Part shown: positions 36,175 through 44,903 of the stretch, one piece after another | Numbering within the stretch: the first letter of the stretch is position 1 | Layout: every line of letters begins with the position of its first letter | NCBI RefSeq assembly: GCF_003584125.1 | Contig: NZ_QXFL01000002.1 | Location: 310,001 to 374,000, forward strand | Reading direction: 5' to 3' | DNA: 64,000 nt | From: Aurantiacibacter zhengii | GTDB taxonomy: Bacteria > Pseudomonadota > Alphaproteobacteria > Sphingomonadales > Sphingomonadaceae | Translations under genes and position numbers: made by a program | Notes under the pieces: generated by a model | What the model was told of the DNA's origin: nothing | What the model saw: only the letters and a program-made list of their open reading frames with translations | Databases searched by the model: none

Positions 36175-37323
36175 TCAAATTGGCTGTGAAACAACGGCGA
36201 ACATCTCTGCCGTCGCTTGTTGATTGTCGATCGCAGGCCCTTCGCCAATCTGCCCGCGACAGATGGCAAGACTGCTCTCGACGATGTACTTGCAGCGCGC
36301 AAAACGGCGGGCATGCCACGCGCGCAGGGCGCTCTCGATGTCACCATGCCGGCTCAGTTCCTCTGCCAGCACCAAACTGTCCTCAATCGCCATGCCGGCC
36401 CCCTGGCCCAAGTGCGGCGTTGTTGCGTGTACGGCGTCGCCCAACAGAACCACCCGGCCCTTGTGCCAGTCGCCGTCGACCAGCATGACCTCCAGCGGTC
36501 GATAGACCACCGCGTCATCATCGATAATTCCATTCGCAAGTTCGCGAAGCTGGGGGGCGGCATTGTTCAGCCTGCCGCGCATCCGGCCTGCAATCCCCGC
36601 TCGCGCCTCGTGTGCATCGGGCGCTGCAGGCGTGGTTACGAAGATATACATTTGCTCAGCACTCATCGGCACCAAGCCGACCCCGACGGGCCCGTTGTAC
36701 ACCTGCAGCGCGTCGAGACCGGAAGGGCGCGGCAGGTTGTAGCGCCATACCGCCTGGCCAGTCGGCTGCGGACTGGCGACCTCGGGAAACAGCATCGTGC
36801 GCGTTTGCGAATAGATGCCATCGGCGCCGATGACGAGATCGAAGCGCCCCGTATCGCCATCGGACAAAACAGCATCCACGCCCGCACCGTCGTCGACCAG
36901 TTTCTGGACCGTCAGGCCCAGACGGACCTGCGCGCCGCGCCCGATTGCATGATCCGCAAGAACCTTCTGCAACTGCGGTCGCCCGATGCCCACATTGGCC
37001 GGCTTTCCTTCGACCAGCCGAGGCGTTGGAACCCGTGCGGCCTTCGTTCCGTCTGGCAGGAAAATCTCCACCGCATCAAAGCCACTGGCCGCATCGAGGA
37101 AGGAATCGAGGACGCCCAACTGGTCCATCGCGCGGATGACATTGGCTTGCTGTATGATGCCGACACCGTAGACCGACCAGTCAGGATCGCGTTCCACGAT
37201 CGTGACCCGGTGACCAGCGCGGCATAGCGCTATGGCAGCGGAAAGTCCGCCGATGCCGCCGCCGATTACAAGGGTTTCAAGTTGTTCCAATGACCTCTCG
37301 GATGAAGCATCCATGTGCCCCAT
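36175..37323 (-). CDS. Class A FAD-dependent aromatic monooxygenase
   Basis: 382 residues. The N-terminal FAD motif GGGIGGLSAA (21-30), the central D-x-V-I-G-A-D-G-I motif and the C-terminal GD-A-V-H-A-T-T-P motif identify a PHBH/3-hydroxybenzoate 6-hydroxylase/salicylate hydroxylase-like enzyme. It uses NAD(P)H and O2 to hydroxylate a phenolic ring. It is the first gene of a six-gene aromatic operon. An 18-bp perfect-arm operator (37331-37348) ends only 8 bp before the ATG, so repressor binding would block initiation here. An ATG three codons downstream is an alternative start. Confidence 0.9.
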   Translation of the reverse strand: MGHMDASSERSLEQLETLVIGGGIGGLSAAIALCRAGHRVTIVERDPDWSVYGVGIIQQANVIRAMDQLGVLDSFLDAASGFDAVEIFLPDGTKAARVPTPRLVEGKPANVGIGRPQLQKVLADHAIGRGAQVRLGLTVQKLVDDGAGVDAVLSDGDTGRFDLVIGADGIYSQTRTMLFPEVASPQPTGQAVWRYNLPRPSGLDALQVYNGPVGVGLVPMSAEQMYIFVTTPAAPDAHEARAGIAGRMRGRLNNAAPQLRELANGIIDDDAVVYRPLEVMLVDGDWHKGRVVLLGDAVHATTPHLGQGAGMAIEDSLVLAEELSRHGDIESALRAWHARRFARCKYIVESSLAICRGQIGEGPAIDNQQATAEMFAVVSQPI

Positions 37324-37330
37324 GCTATTA

Positions 37331-37348
37331 TTAGAATTTATCTTCTAA
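37331..37348. promoter_or_regulatory. TetR-type operator, site 1
   Basis: TTAGAA-TTTATC-TTCTAA: both 6-bp arms are perfect inverted copies. It lies between the MFS stop and the FAD-monooxygenase start, giving this operon its own controlled promoter. It is one of six related sites in the window. Confidence 0.75.
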
Positions 37349-37366
37349 TTTATCCTGCCCGCCCGG

Positions 37367-38827
37367 TCAACGCCCGGAATTGCGATTCTGGCCAAAGAGA
37401 TCCGAGGGCAGGCGCGTAACGCTCAGCAAGGCCAGGGCCAGCGCGGCAGCGATCGCGAAACCCGCCGGTCCGAGTCCCGCAAGCCTGGCCACTGCTTCCT
37501 CGCCTGGGGCCGAAAAATAGACCGCTCCGATAATGGCAATGCCGAGGGCTCCGCCGATTTGCTGCGCCGTGCGCAAGGTGGCGCTTGCCGTGCCGGCGTT
37601 TACGCGGTCGACCTCCGCCACCACGATAGGCCCCAACGGTCCGGACATTGCGCCCATGCCAACCCCTGCCAGGGCAAGGCAGGAGAGCAGTATCAAGCCG
37701 CCGCCATTGCCATCCATGATCGCTCTTGTCGCCAGGAAGGTTCCGGCAATCATCGCTGCTCCGCCAGCAAGCGGCAGCGCCTTCCCGATGCGGGGGAGCA
37801 ATTTGGGCACCAGCAGCCCGATACCCAGCATCACCCCCCCGCTGAACGGTATGTGCACCAGCGCAGTTTCCAATGGAGACAGGCCAAGACCCTGCTGCAA
37901 GGATACCGAAAGTATCAGCAGGAAGCCTATGGACGCGCTGGAAAAACAGAAGGCCGACAGCACGCCCCAGCGAAAGGTGCCGATGCCGAACAACGCAGGT
38001 TCGATAATAGCTGGCCTTCCCTCGGACCGACGAGCACCTGCCCGAAACCAGCCGAAAACGACGACAGTGATCGAAAGGGCCAGCAGGAGGATCAACCCGG
38101 CGGACCACGAAGTTTCAGCGCCGGTAATCAGCGCAAAAAGCAGCCCTCCGAAACCGGCTGCGAAAATCAGCGCGCCTGCCGGATCGATGCGCAAATCGGC
38201 ACCGGGCTCCCGCTGTGGAAGAACGAACCAACCAACAAGGATAGCGCATAGGCCGATCGGAAGGTTGACCAAGAAGACAAGCCGCCAACCAAGGCCGAAA
38301 AGGTCCCACTCAATCAGGATACCGCCGATGATCGGTCCCATGATCGCGGCAAGGCCCACGATCACGCCGAAATAGGCGAGCTTCGTGACCCGCTCCAGCG
38401 GGGTGTAGAGGATCTGGACGATGGCCATGGTCTGCGGCGCCATCACCGCGCCGGCGGCGCCCTGCACCATACGCGCGGCGACAAGCTGACCGGGGGATTG
38501 TGCCAGACCGCAGAACACCGAAGCAGCCACAAATCCCGCGGTGCCGACGAGGAATACCCGCGAATGACCGAACGCATCGCCTAGCCTTCCTCCCAGCAGG
38601 AGAAGCGATCCAAGCGACAGCAGATAACCCGCGACGATCCATTGCATGGCCGCAGGAGACGCAAGCAGCCCGTCCCTGATAGCGGGAAGCGCGGTATTGA
38701 CGATTGTCGAATCGGCGACCTCCAGAACCAAGGCGGTCAGCACAGTCAGGAATGCCGTCGTCTTGCGGCGTTCGGACATATCGTCCGCGACTGCGCGGCG
38801 CGCACTGCCAACCTCGATTTTCGACAT
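37367..38827 (-). CDS. DHA2-family MFS transporter (14 TM, EmrB/QacA type)
   Basis: 486 residues with about 14 hydrophobic segments. The G-x-L-x-D-x-x-G-x-x loop (GGRLGDAFGHSR) and the helix-5 G-P-x-x-G-G motif (GPIIGGILI) place it in the DHA2 drug:H+ antiporter family. It likely exports an aromatic compound or toxic intermediate rather than importing sugar. GGAGG lies before the ATG. It is divergent from the next MFS gene, with an operator-like repeat between them. Confidence 0.88.
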   Translation of the reverse strand: MSKIEVGSARRAVADDMSERRKTTAFLTVLTALVLEVADSTIVNTALPAIRDGLLASPAAMQWIVAGYLLSLGSLLLLGGRLGDAFGHSRVFLVGTAGFVAASVFCGLAQSPGQLVAARMVQGAAGAVMAPQTMAIVQILYTPLERVTKLAYFGVIVGLAAIMGPIIGGILIEWDLFGLGWRLVFLVNLPIGLCAILVGWFVLPQREPGADLRIDPAGALIFAAGFGGLLFALITGAETSWSAGLILLLALSITVVVFGWFRAGARRSEGRPAIIEPALFGIGTFRWGVLSAFCFSSASIGFLLILSVSLQQGLGLSPLETALVHIPFSGGVMLGIGLLVPKLLPRIGKALPLAGGAAMIAGTFLATRAIMDGNGGGLILLSCLALAGVGMGAMSGPLGPIVVAEVDRVNAGTASATLRTAQQIGGALGIAIIGAVYFSAPGEEAVARLAGLGPAGFAIAAALALALLSVTRLPSDLFGQNRNSGR

Positions 38828-38871
38828 ATGCCCCTCCGCCGGAGGACCTTTAACGACCTTACCAGCAAAAA

Positions 38872-38889
38872 TTAAAATGATGCTTCTAT
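38872..38889. promoter_or_regulatory. TetR-type operator, site 2
   Basis: TTAAAA-TGATGC-TTCTAT, two mismatches to TTAGAA-N6-TTCTAA. It lies between two divergent MFS genes, 45 bp from one start and 95 bp from the other, so it could control both. Confidence 0.6.
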
Positions 38890-38983
38890 TATGAGCCGAA
38901 AGTGCTAAGCGTCAATCTCCATCATCGCGGACCCGCGAAAGTCAGGGCCGTTCGATGAGCCGACAGGTTTAGGGAGAGAACAT

Positions 38984-40240
38984 TTGGTTTCGAGCAATGC
39001 ACAAGGCCGCCAACCCGGGATCCCCCAGGGAATAACAGTCATTCTGGCAGGCTTCCTCCCGATCCTGGCTATCGTCTCGATGTTCCCGGCGGTGGGTGCA
39101 ATGATCGGTCACTTCGCGCCGACCGATCCTTCCGCCGCGACGAAAGTTCCGTCGATGGTAACGGCCCCGGGGCTGGCTATCGCGGTGACTGCTCTGTTCA
39201 TGGGCTTGCTGGTCGACAAGTTCGGACGTCGCAAGCTGCTGCTGATATCGACTTTCTCCTATGGCATCATCGGGGTCATTCCGTTTTTCTTGGAAGACCT
39301 GGACTGGATCTATGCCTCTCGCCTGATGCTCGGCTTCAGTGAGGCAGCAATCCTGACGACGGTAAACACCCTGATTGCCGACTACTGGGCAGAGGAAGGC
39401 CGGCGCCGCTGGCTGACCCTGCAGGGAATGGTCGGTCCGGCCCTATCATCCATCATGATATTCTTCGCAGGCACGCTGACTGCCTGGCGCTGGAACGGCA
39501 TCTTTCTCCTCTACCTGCTGGCCATCCCTATCGCGATCGCGATGTGGCGCTACATGTACGAGCCCGAGAGCGATGCAACCGTGCGGCGCAATCTGGGTAT
39601 GGACGAAGACGCCGATGCTTCGGCCTTCCCGTGGCAAACCGTCATCAGTATCGCGGTGCTAACCCTTTTCAGTTCCGCGATCTACTATGTCTTCATCGTC
39701 AACGGCTCCGTCGTGTGGGAGGAACTTGGCATCGACGATCCGGAAAGCATCGGTCAGATCACCGCCCTCCCCAGCCTCTTCATTCTGGCGGGCGCAGGCC
39801 TGTTCTGGCTGCTGGGGCGGAAAGGATGCAGCTTCCGCGTTCAGGTCGCCACCTTCCTTTCTCTGCTGGGCGCTGGACTGGCGGTGATGGGTCTCACCAC
39901 GAACTGGCAGGGCATGATCGCCGGGATGGCGCTGCAGCAAACTGGGGCTGGCATGGCAATTCCGACGCTGATTGCCTGGGCTCAGAGCCGCCTGCCCTTC
40001 GCCCATCGCGGTCGCGGTATGGGCGTGTGGACAGCTACCTTCTTCTTCGGTCAGTTCTCTTCACCGCTTGTCGTCAGTGCGCTGCGAGGGCAGCTCGGCT
40101 CGATGCAGGCCGCTTTCCTGGCGATGGGCCTGATCGGGCTGGCCGGTGCAGTGGTGTTCTTCCTGGCGCTCGGCCGGAAGCGCGAGACTTCGGAGGAGCA
40201 TCTAGTGGAAGCCGTGGCGGAAAAAGGCCAGGTGCCCTAG
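38984..40240 (+). CDS. MFS transporter (12 TM)
   Basis: 418 residues with 12 predicted membrane segments and the MFS loop motif LVDKFGRRKLL. The TTG start is supported by AGGGAGAG about 6-13 nt upstream, and there is no ATG near the N-terminus. The closest family is uncertain (ACS-like/aromatic acid or metabolite uptake), but its position divergent from the exporter and under the same operator region suggests substrate uptake. A strong terminator follows 28 bp after the stop. Confidence 0.85.
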   Translation: MVSSNAQGRQPGIPQGITVILAGFLPILAIVSMFPAVGAMIGHFAPTDPSAATKVPSMVTAPGLAIAVTALFMGLLVDKFGRRKLLLISTFSYGIIGVIPFFLEDLDWIYASRLMLGFSEAAILTTVNTLIADYWAEEGRRRWLTLQGMVGPALSSIMIFFAGTLTAWRWNGIFLLYLLAIPIAIAMWRYMYEPESDATVRRNLGMDEDADASAFPWQTVISIAVLTLFSSAIYYVFIVNGSVVWEELGIDDPESIGQITALPSLFILAGAGLFWLLGRKGCSFRVQVATFLSLLGAGLAVMGLTTNWQGMIAGMALQQTGAGMAIPTLIAWAQSRLPFAHRGRGMGVWTATFFFGQFSSPLVVSALRGQLGSMQAAFLAMGLIGLAGAVVFFLALGRKRETSEEHLVEAVAEKGQVP

Positions 40241-40268
40241 GCTTCGCCCCCATGGAAAACGCATAAAG

Positions 40269-40306
40269 AAGGGCGCCTGGGTAGAACCCGGCGCCCTTAT
40301 TTTTTC
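40269..40306 (+). terminator. Rho-independent terminator after the MFS gene
   Basis: AAGGGCGCC pairs with GGCGCCCTT around an inner GGG/CCC, followed by A then TTTTTT. The stem also ends the convergent GMC operon, where the minus-strand run after it is weaker (CTTCTTTAT). Confidence 0.85.
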
Positions 40307-40320
40307 ATTGGCGGCAGATG

Positions 40321-42012
40321 TCAGATTGCGCCCGAACGAAGCAAGTCTACCGCCCGGTCCGCCGCACGTGCGGTCAGCGCCATGTAAGTAAGCGAGGGGT
40401 TCTGGCAGGCAGAAGAGCTCATCTGCGCGCCATCGGTGACGAACAGGTTGGGGATGTCGTGCGCCTGGCTCCAGCGGTTGAGCACACTGGTCGCCGGATC
40501 CCAGCCCATGCGCGCGCCGCCCATTTCGTGAATGGCGCTGCCACCCGGTCCGGGCCTGTCGAAGCCCATGATGACCCTGCCCCCTGCATGGGTGAGCATT
40601 TCGGCGGCATCGGCCTTGGCCTGCGCCAGCGCCGCGTGCTCCTCCTTGCCGAAAGCGAAGTCGATGTTCAATTGCGGGATGCCCAGCGGATCGGATTGCG
40701 CCCGGTCCAGCGTCAAGCGGTTGCGCGCACGAGGCACGCAGTCGGCAAAGGCAACCAGCACGACCCGCCACGGACCCGGCGGCTGTAGCGACGCCTTGTA
40801 ATCTGTGCCAACGCCAGCTTCTCGCTTGCCGCGCGTCCAGCCCGATTGCAGTGCGCCGCCCTGATAGGAGTATCCGCGCGTGTGGCCTACCCCGTCCATC
40901 TCGTCCATGTTGCGATAGCGTGCAATTACCACACCGGTCGGTCGGTTGCCGTAGGACGTCACGTCCTCGAAGCCGGGCATCAGCGCGATAGCCGAGAGGG
41001 TGGATGGATGGTCCATGATGTGTGTGCCCAGCACCCCGCTGGTATTCGCCAGGCCGTTAGGCATGGCTTCGGTGGCGGAGTTGAGCATCAGGTGTACGGA
41101 ATTGAAGCTGCCGGCGTTCAGGAAAATCAGCCGGGCGGTCGCCTGTGCGCGTGTTCCGTTCTTACGGTCGATCCAGCGGACACCTGTCACGCGGCCCGTA
41201 GCCGCGTCGTAATCGACCTTTTCGACCACTGCATCGGTAATCAGGGTGAGATTGCCGGTCGCTTCGGCTGCGGGAAGCGTGCTCGATTGCGTTGAGAAAT
41301 AGGCACCGTAGGAGCAGCCCCTCGCGCAGATCGAACGCGCCTGGCACTGGCCCCGCCCTCTGTGCGGCTGCGTCAAGTTCGCGGTCCGGCCAACGGTAAG
41401 AACCCGCTCGGGCCAGTTGCCAAGAATGCGCTCGCGCGTCGCCTGCTCGACCGCGTTCAACGGCCATGCGGGCAGGAACTGGCCGTCCGGCAACTGGTCC
41501 AGCCCTTCCGCCGCCCCGGCAACACCGATGAAATCCTCCACCTTGTCATACCAAGGGGCGATGTCCTCGTAGCGGATCGGCCAGTCCGTGCCATGCCCGT
41601 CGCGCTTGTTCGCTTCGAAATCGTAATCCGACCAGCGATAGCTCTGCCGGCCCCAGGTCAGCGAACGCCCGCCCAGGTTGTAACTGCGGAACCAGTTGAA
41701 ATCCGTGCCCGCCTTTGTGGCGTAGGGGTTTTCGGCATCGTTGACGAAATGGCCCTGGGTATATTCCGTGAAATGCCGGTTGAGCATCTGGACCGGATAC
41801 TCGCGCTCATACAGCTCCGCATTGCCCACCCCGCGGAAGGGCATGTCCCACGGCTTTTTCATTTCGGTCTCGTATCCCGTCTGGTGCGGGATATCGCGGC
41901 CCCTTTCCAGCATGAGAACCTTCAGCCCTGCCTCGGTCAGTTCCTTTGCGGCCCAGCCGCCGGAAATGCCGGAGCCCACGACGATGGCGTCGAATTGCAT
42001 ATCTGCTGCCAT
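40321..42012 (-). CDS. GMC flavoprotein, probable glucoside 3-dehydrogenase large subunit
   Basis: 563 residues from the ATG at 42012, which follows the small-subunit stop by 1 nt and has GGAG upstream; an upstream in-frame extension is a shadow. The FAD motif VVGSGISGG is at 11-19 and the GMC catalytic pair is H495 (HEMGGARMG) and N538 (CQNPSLTY). A GMC catalytic subunit paired with a Tat-signal gluconate-2-dehydrogenase-3-like subunit is the layout of bacterial FAD glucoside 3-dehydrogenases, which oxidise C3 of glucosides. The related C-glycoside 3-oxidases also belong to this family. Export would rely on the Tat subunit, as the large one has no signal. The usual cytochrome c partner is absent from the window. 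Confidence 0.85.
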   Translation of the reverse strand: MAADMQFDAIVVGSGISGGWAAKELTEAGLKVLMLERGRDIPHQTGYETEMKKPWDMPFRGVGNAELYEREYPVQMLNRHFTEYTQGHFVNDAENPYATKAGTDFNWFRSYNLGGRSLTWGRQSYRWSDYDFEANKRDGHGTDWPIRYEDIAPWYDKVEDFIGVAGAAEGLDQLPDGQFLPAWPLNAVEQATRERILGNWPERVLTVGRTANLTQPHRGRGQCQARSICARGCSYGAYFSTQSSTLPAAEATGNLTLITDAVVEKVDYDAATGRVTGVRWIDRKNGTRAQATARLIFLNAGSFNSVHLMLNSATEAMPNGLANTSGVLGTHIMDHPSTLSAIALMPGFEDVTSYGNRPTGVVIARYRNMDEMDGVGHTRGYSYQGGALQSGWTRGKREAGVGTDYKASLQPPGPWRVVLVAFADCVPRARNRLTLDRAQSDPLGIPQLNIDFAFGKEEHAALAQAKADAAEMLTHAGGRVIMGFDRPGPGGSAIHEMGGARMGWDPATSVLNRWSQAHDIPNLFVTDGAQMSSSACQNPSLTYMALTARAADRAVDLLRSGAI

Positions 42013-42013
42013 G

Positions 42014-42691
42014 TCAGCCAAACTCCACCCCGGTCCAGTCACTGGACCATGCCCGGCTGCCGGGCTCCAGCGGGACGACCGGATCGTAGCGGCCGGGGAC
42101 AAGTTCGAACCTCAGTTCTTCCGAACCGCCTACGCGCGAGGTGTAATAACCGGTGAGGATCAATGCCTTCAGCTTGCGCCACGGGTGGGCGTCGCCGCCC
42201 TCGGCGAAAGCCTCGCTATCGAGCTTGGCGAGGGTTCTCGTGCGTGCGTCAGTATCCTGCCGGATAAAATCGCCGTTAGCACTACGATCGAGTGTCGCTT
42301 CGAGCCAGTTGACGTAGCGCAGGCTGCCGTCGGGTCGTTGATATTCCGGAAAGGTCCAAGGCATCTCGGCAGAGCCAACCGGCTCCCGCGTGCCCTCGAG
42401 ACCGTGAGCGAGTGCCACGATAACGAAATCCCCCACGCCCACGTCGCCGGCACCCGGCGTGTCGGTAGCAGGCAGAACGGCCTGACTGACCAGTCTCATC
42501 ATCAGGCGCTGGCGTTCCGTGGGCGCATCGCGCTCGTCCAGGTCGGACAGTGTGACACCTGCCACAGGGATTCCCACAGCCAGCGCGAACAGGGCTGCCC
42601 CCGCCAGGAAATCGCGGCGTTGCCAGCCGGTGGACTGTTCAGGGGTTTCAGGCAATTCCCATGATCCGCTTGTTAAGTTCGCGGTCCGCAC
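42014..42691 (-). CDS. Tat-exported gluconate 2-dehydrogenase subunit 3-like small subunit
   Basis: Up to 225 residues. A twin-arginine signal (QRRDFLAGAALFALAVG, about residues 24-40) is followed by a Gluconate_2-dh3 domain (PF13618 type), the hitchhiker subunit that carries the GMC flavoprotein to the periplasm. The longest frame starts with GTG and overlaps the TIM-barrel gene by 44 nt. A TTG at 42655 would cut the overlap to 8 nt and leave a normal Tat n-region. It is 1 nt from the catalytic subunit, so the two are co-translated. Confidence 0.82.
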   Translation of the reverse strand: MRTANLTSGSWELPETPEQSTGWQRRDFLAGAALFALAVGIPVAGVTLSDLDERDAPTERQRLMMRLVSQAVLPATDTPGAGDVGVGDFVIVALAHGLEGTREPVGSAEMPWTFPEYQRPDGSLRYVNWLEATLDRSANGDFIRQDTDARTRTLAKLDSEAFAEGGDAHPWRKLKALILTGYYTSRVGGSEELRFELVPGRYDPVVPLEPGSRAWSSDWTGVEFG

Positions 42692-43703
42692 CGCCCGCGG
42701 CGAAATCGTCGAACGCGTGCTCGGTCACACGAATGATATGGTCTCGGATGAAAGGCGCGCCTTCCGCGGCGCCCTGCTCGGGGTGCTTAAGCGCGCATTC
42801 CCATTCCAGCACGGCCCAGCCGTCGAATTCATTGGCGGCCATCTTGGAAAAGATGCCTCCGAAATCGACCTGCCCGTCGCCGAGTGAACGGAAACGTCCG
42901 GCACGGTCCACCCAACTCTGATATCCACCGTAAACGCCCTGTCGGCCCGTGGGATTGAACTCCGCATCCTTTACGTGGAAGCAGCGAATTCGCTCGTGGT
43001 AGATGTCGATAAAGTCGAGGTAGTCGAGCTGCTGCAACACGAAATGGCTAGGATCGTAGAGTATGTTCGCGCGGGGGTGGTTTCCGACCCGTTCGAGGAA
43101 CATCTCGAATGTCACCCCGTCGTGAAGGTCCTCGCCCGGATGAATTTCGTACGCCGCATCGACGCCGCATTCGTCGAAGTGATCGAGGATCGGCTTCCAT
43201 CGCCCCGCCAGTTCCTCGAAAGCGTCCTCGATCAATCCGGCGGGTCGCTGCGGCCACGGATAGACGTACGGCCATGCCAGTGCCCCTGAGAAAGTTGCGT
43301 GCCGATCAAGACCAAGCCTGCGGCTAGCGGTGGCGGCGTGTCTCACCTGCGCCACGGCCCACTCCTGCCGCGCCTGCGGATTACCGCGGACGTGCTGCGC
43401 CGCGAAGCCGTCGAAGGCGGCATCGTACGCGGGATGGACGGCCACCAGCTGCCCCTGCAAATGGGTCGACAGTTCGGTAATCGACAAGCCATGGCTTTCG
43501 ACGACGCCCTTCACCTCGTCGCAGTAATCCTGGCTTTCCGCGGCCTTTTCCAAGTCGAAGAGACGCGCGTCCCAGCTGGGTATCTGGATGCCCTTGTAAC
43601 CAAGGCCGGACACCCATTCGCAAATCGCATCCAGCGAATTGAACGGTGCCTTGTCCCCGGCAAACTGGGCGAGAAAAATAGCCGGTCCCTTTAGGGTTCT
43701 CAT
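42648..43703 (-). CDS. Sugar phosphate isomerase/epimerase-like TIM barrel
   Basis: 351 residues of the xylose-isomerase-like TIM-barrel (AP_endonuc_2) superfamily. Likely metal ligands are in YEIHPGED, ILYDPSHF, CFHVKD and VLEWEC. Proteins like this are routinely paired with Gfo/Idh oxidoreductases in clusters for 3-keto sugars and inositol-like compounds. The ATG overlaps the Gfo/Idh stop as ATGA. Isomerisation, epimerisation or elimination of a 3-keto-glycoside are all possible; the sequence alone does not decide. Confidence 0.82.
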   Translation of the reverse strand: MRTLKGPAIFLAQFAGDKAPFNSLDAICEWVSGLGYKGIQIPSWDARLFDLEKAAESQDYCDEVKGVVESHGLSITELSTHLQGQLVAVHPAYDAAFDGFAAQHVRGNPQARQEWAVAQVRHAATASRRLGLDRHATFSGALAWPYVYPWPQRPAGLIEDAFEELAGRWKPILDHFDECGVDAAYEIHPGEDLHDGVTFEMFLERVGNHPRANILYDPSHFVLQQLDYLDFIDIYHERIRCFHVKDAEFNPTGRQGVYGGYQSWVDRAGRFRSLGDGQVDFGGIFSKMAANEFDGWAVLEWECALKHPEQGAAEGAPFIRDHIIRVTEHAFDDFAAGGADRELNKRIMGIA

Positions 43704-44833
43704 GCGGAAATCCTTTCTTGGCGGGGCAACTGCGTCCATCCGGCCTGTTCTGCATTCGCGCTGACGCTGGTGTCGATGAAAAGCATGGAGCGCATACCCT
43801 CATCCAGTCCCGGAAGCATCGGCGCATCCTGCCCGCGCAAAAGGGCGGCAAAGTCGCGATAGAGGTTGGCGAACGCTTCGAGATAGCCTTCCGGATGTCC
43901 GCCCGGTGTCCGGGTGACGGATGTTGCTGCCGGCCCCAGCGATGAATCGCCTGCGCGCAGAAGCTCGGTCTTCCCGTCGATCTTGTGCCAGGTTACCGTG
44001 TTCGGCGTTTCCTGGTGCCAGACCATCCCGCCGCTCTCGCCATAGACGCGGATCCGCAAACCGTTGAGTTCGCCAACTTCGATCTGGCTTGCCAGCAGAA
44101 CACCGCGCATCCCGTTCTCGAACCGCAAAAGCACCGTGCAATCGTCGTCCAGCTTTCGGCCCGGAACGACCGCGGCAAGATCCGGAAAAACCTGCGAAAC
44201 ACGCTGCCCGGTAACGAATTCGGCCAGATTGAATGCATGGACGCCGATATCGCCAATGCAGCCCCCGGCTCCCGCCCGAGCGGGATCGACGCGCCATTCC
44301 GCCTGCTTGCCCTCGGCCTCTCCCGCCAGCCAACCTTGCGGGTATTCCACCACGACCTTGCGAAGACCGCCCAACGCGCCCGCCGCAATCCGCTCCCGCA
44401 TTTCGCGCACGAGGGGATAGCCGGTGTAGGTGAATGTGAGGGCATAGGGCCGGCCAGCTTGTCCCACTGTCGCGGCAAGCTCCTTGGCCTCTGCCAGCGT
44501 AGCCGTCATCGGCTTGTCGCTGATTACCGGATACCCCGCTTCGAGAGCTGCGCGAACCGACGGCAGGTGATTGTGGTTGGGAGTTACAACGCAGACGAAA
44601 TCCATACCGTCGTCGCGCTGACGCTCGGCTGAAAACATGGTCGCCAAATCGGGATAACCGCGTTCCGGATCGATCGCGTAATCCACTGCGGCCTGTCGGC
44701 TACGCCCGGAATCGGAAGAGAATACACCGGCTACCAGCTCAATCTCGCGATCGAGTTCTGCTGCGATGCGATGGATCGGGCCTATGAATGCGCCGGGGCC
44801 ACCGCCAATCATGCCCATGCGAAGGCGTACCAA
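43700..44833 (-). CDS. Gfo/Idh/MocA-family NAD(P)-dependent oxidoreductase
   Basis: 377 residues. N-terminal Rossmann motif GGGPGAFIG, a D-K-P variant of the family's E-K-P catalytic lysine (SDKPM) and the G-D-I-G-V-H-A motif with the catalytic Asp/His are present. I chose the TTG at 44833 because GGAG stands 8 nt upstream; the next ATG (44818) lacks a ribosome binding site and cuts into the nucleotide fold. Related enzymes such as DgpA oxidise C3 of aryl-glycosides or reduce 3-keto sugars. It heads a four-gene unit with its own operator. Confidence 0.87.
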   Translation of the reverse strand: MVRLRMGMIGGGPGAFIGPIHRIAAELDREIELVAGVFSSDSGRSRQAAVDYAIDPERGYPDLATMFSAERQRDDGMDFVCVVTPNHNHLPSVRAALEAGYPVISDKPMTATLAEAKELAATVGQAGRPYALTFTYTGYPLVREMRERIAAGALGGLRKVVVEYPQGWLAGEAEGKQAEWRVDPARAGAGGCIGDIGVHAFNLAEFVTGQRVSQVFPDLAAVVPGRKLDDDCTVLLRFENGMRGVLLASQIEVGELNGLRIRVYGESGGMVWHQETPNTVTWHKIDGKTELLRAGDSSLGPAATSVTRTPGGHPEGYLEAFANLYRDFAALLRGQDAPMLPGLDEGMRSMLFIDTSVSANAEQAGWTQLPRQERISA

Positions 44834-44851
44834 AATTTCTCTCCACTTATT

Positions 44852-44869
44852 TTATAATTATCGTTCTAA
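44852..44869. promoter_or_regulatory. TetR-type operator, site 3
   Basis: TTATAA-TTATCG-TTCTAA, one mismatch in the left arm. It stands between the GH3 stop and the Gfo/Idh start, 18 bp upstream of the latter. Confidence 0.7.
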
Positions 44870-44903
44870 TACGCGCTCAGGGACTTGGCAAGACACCCCA
44901 GGC

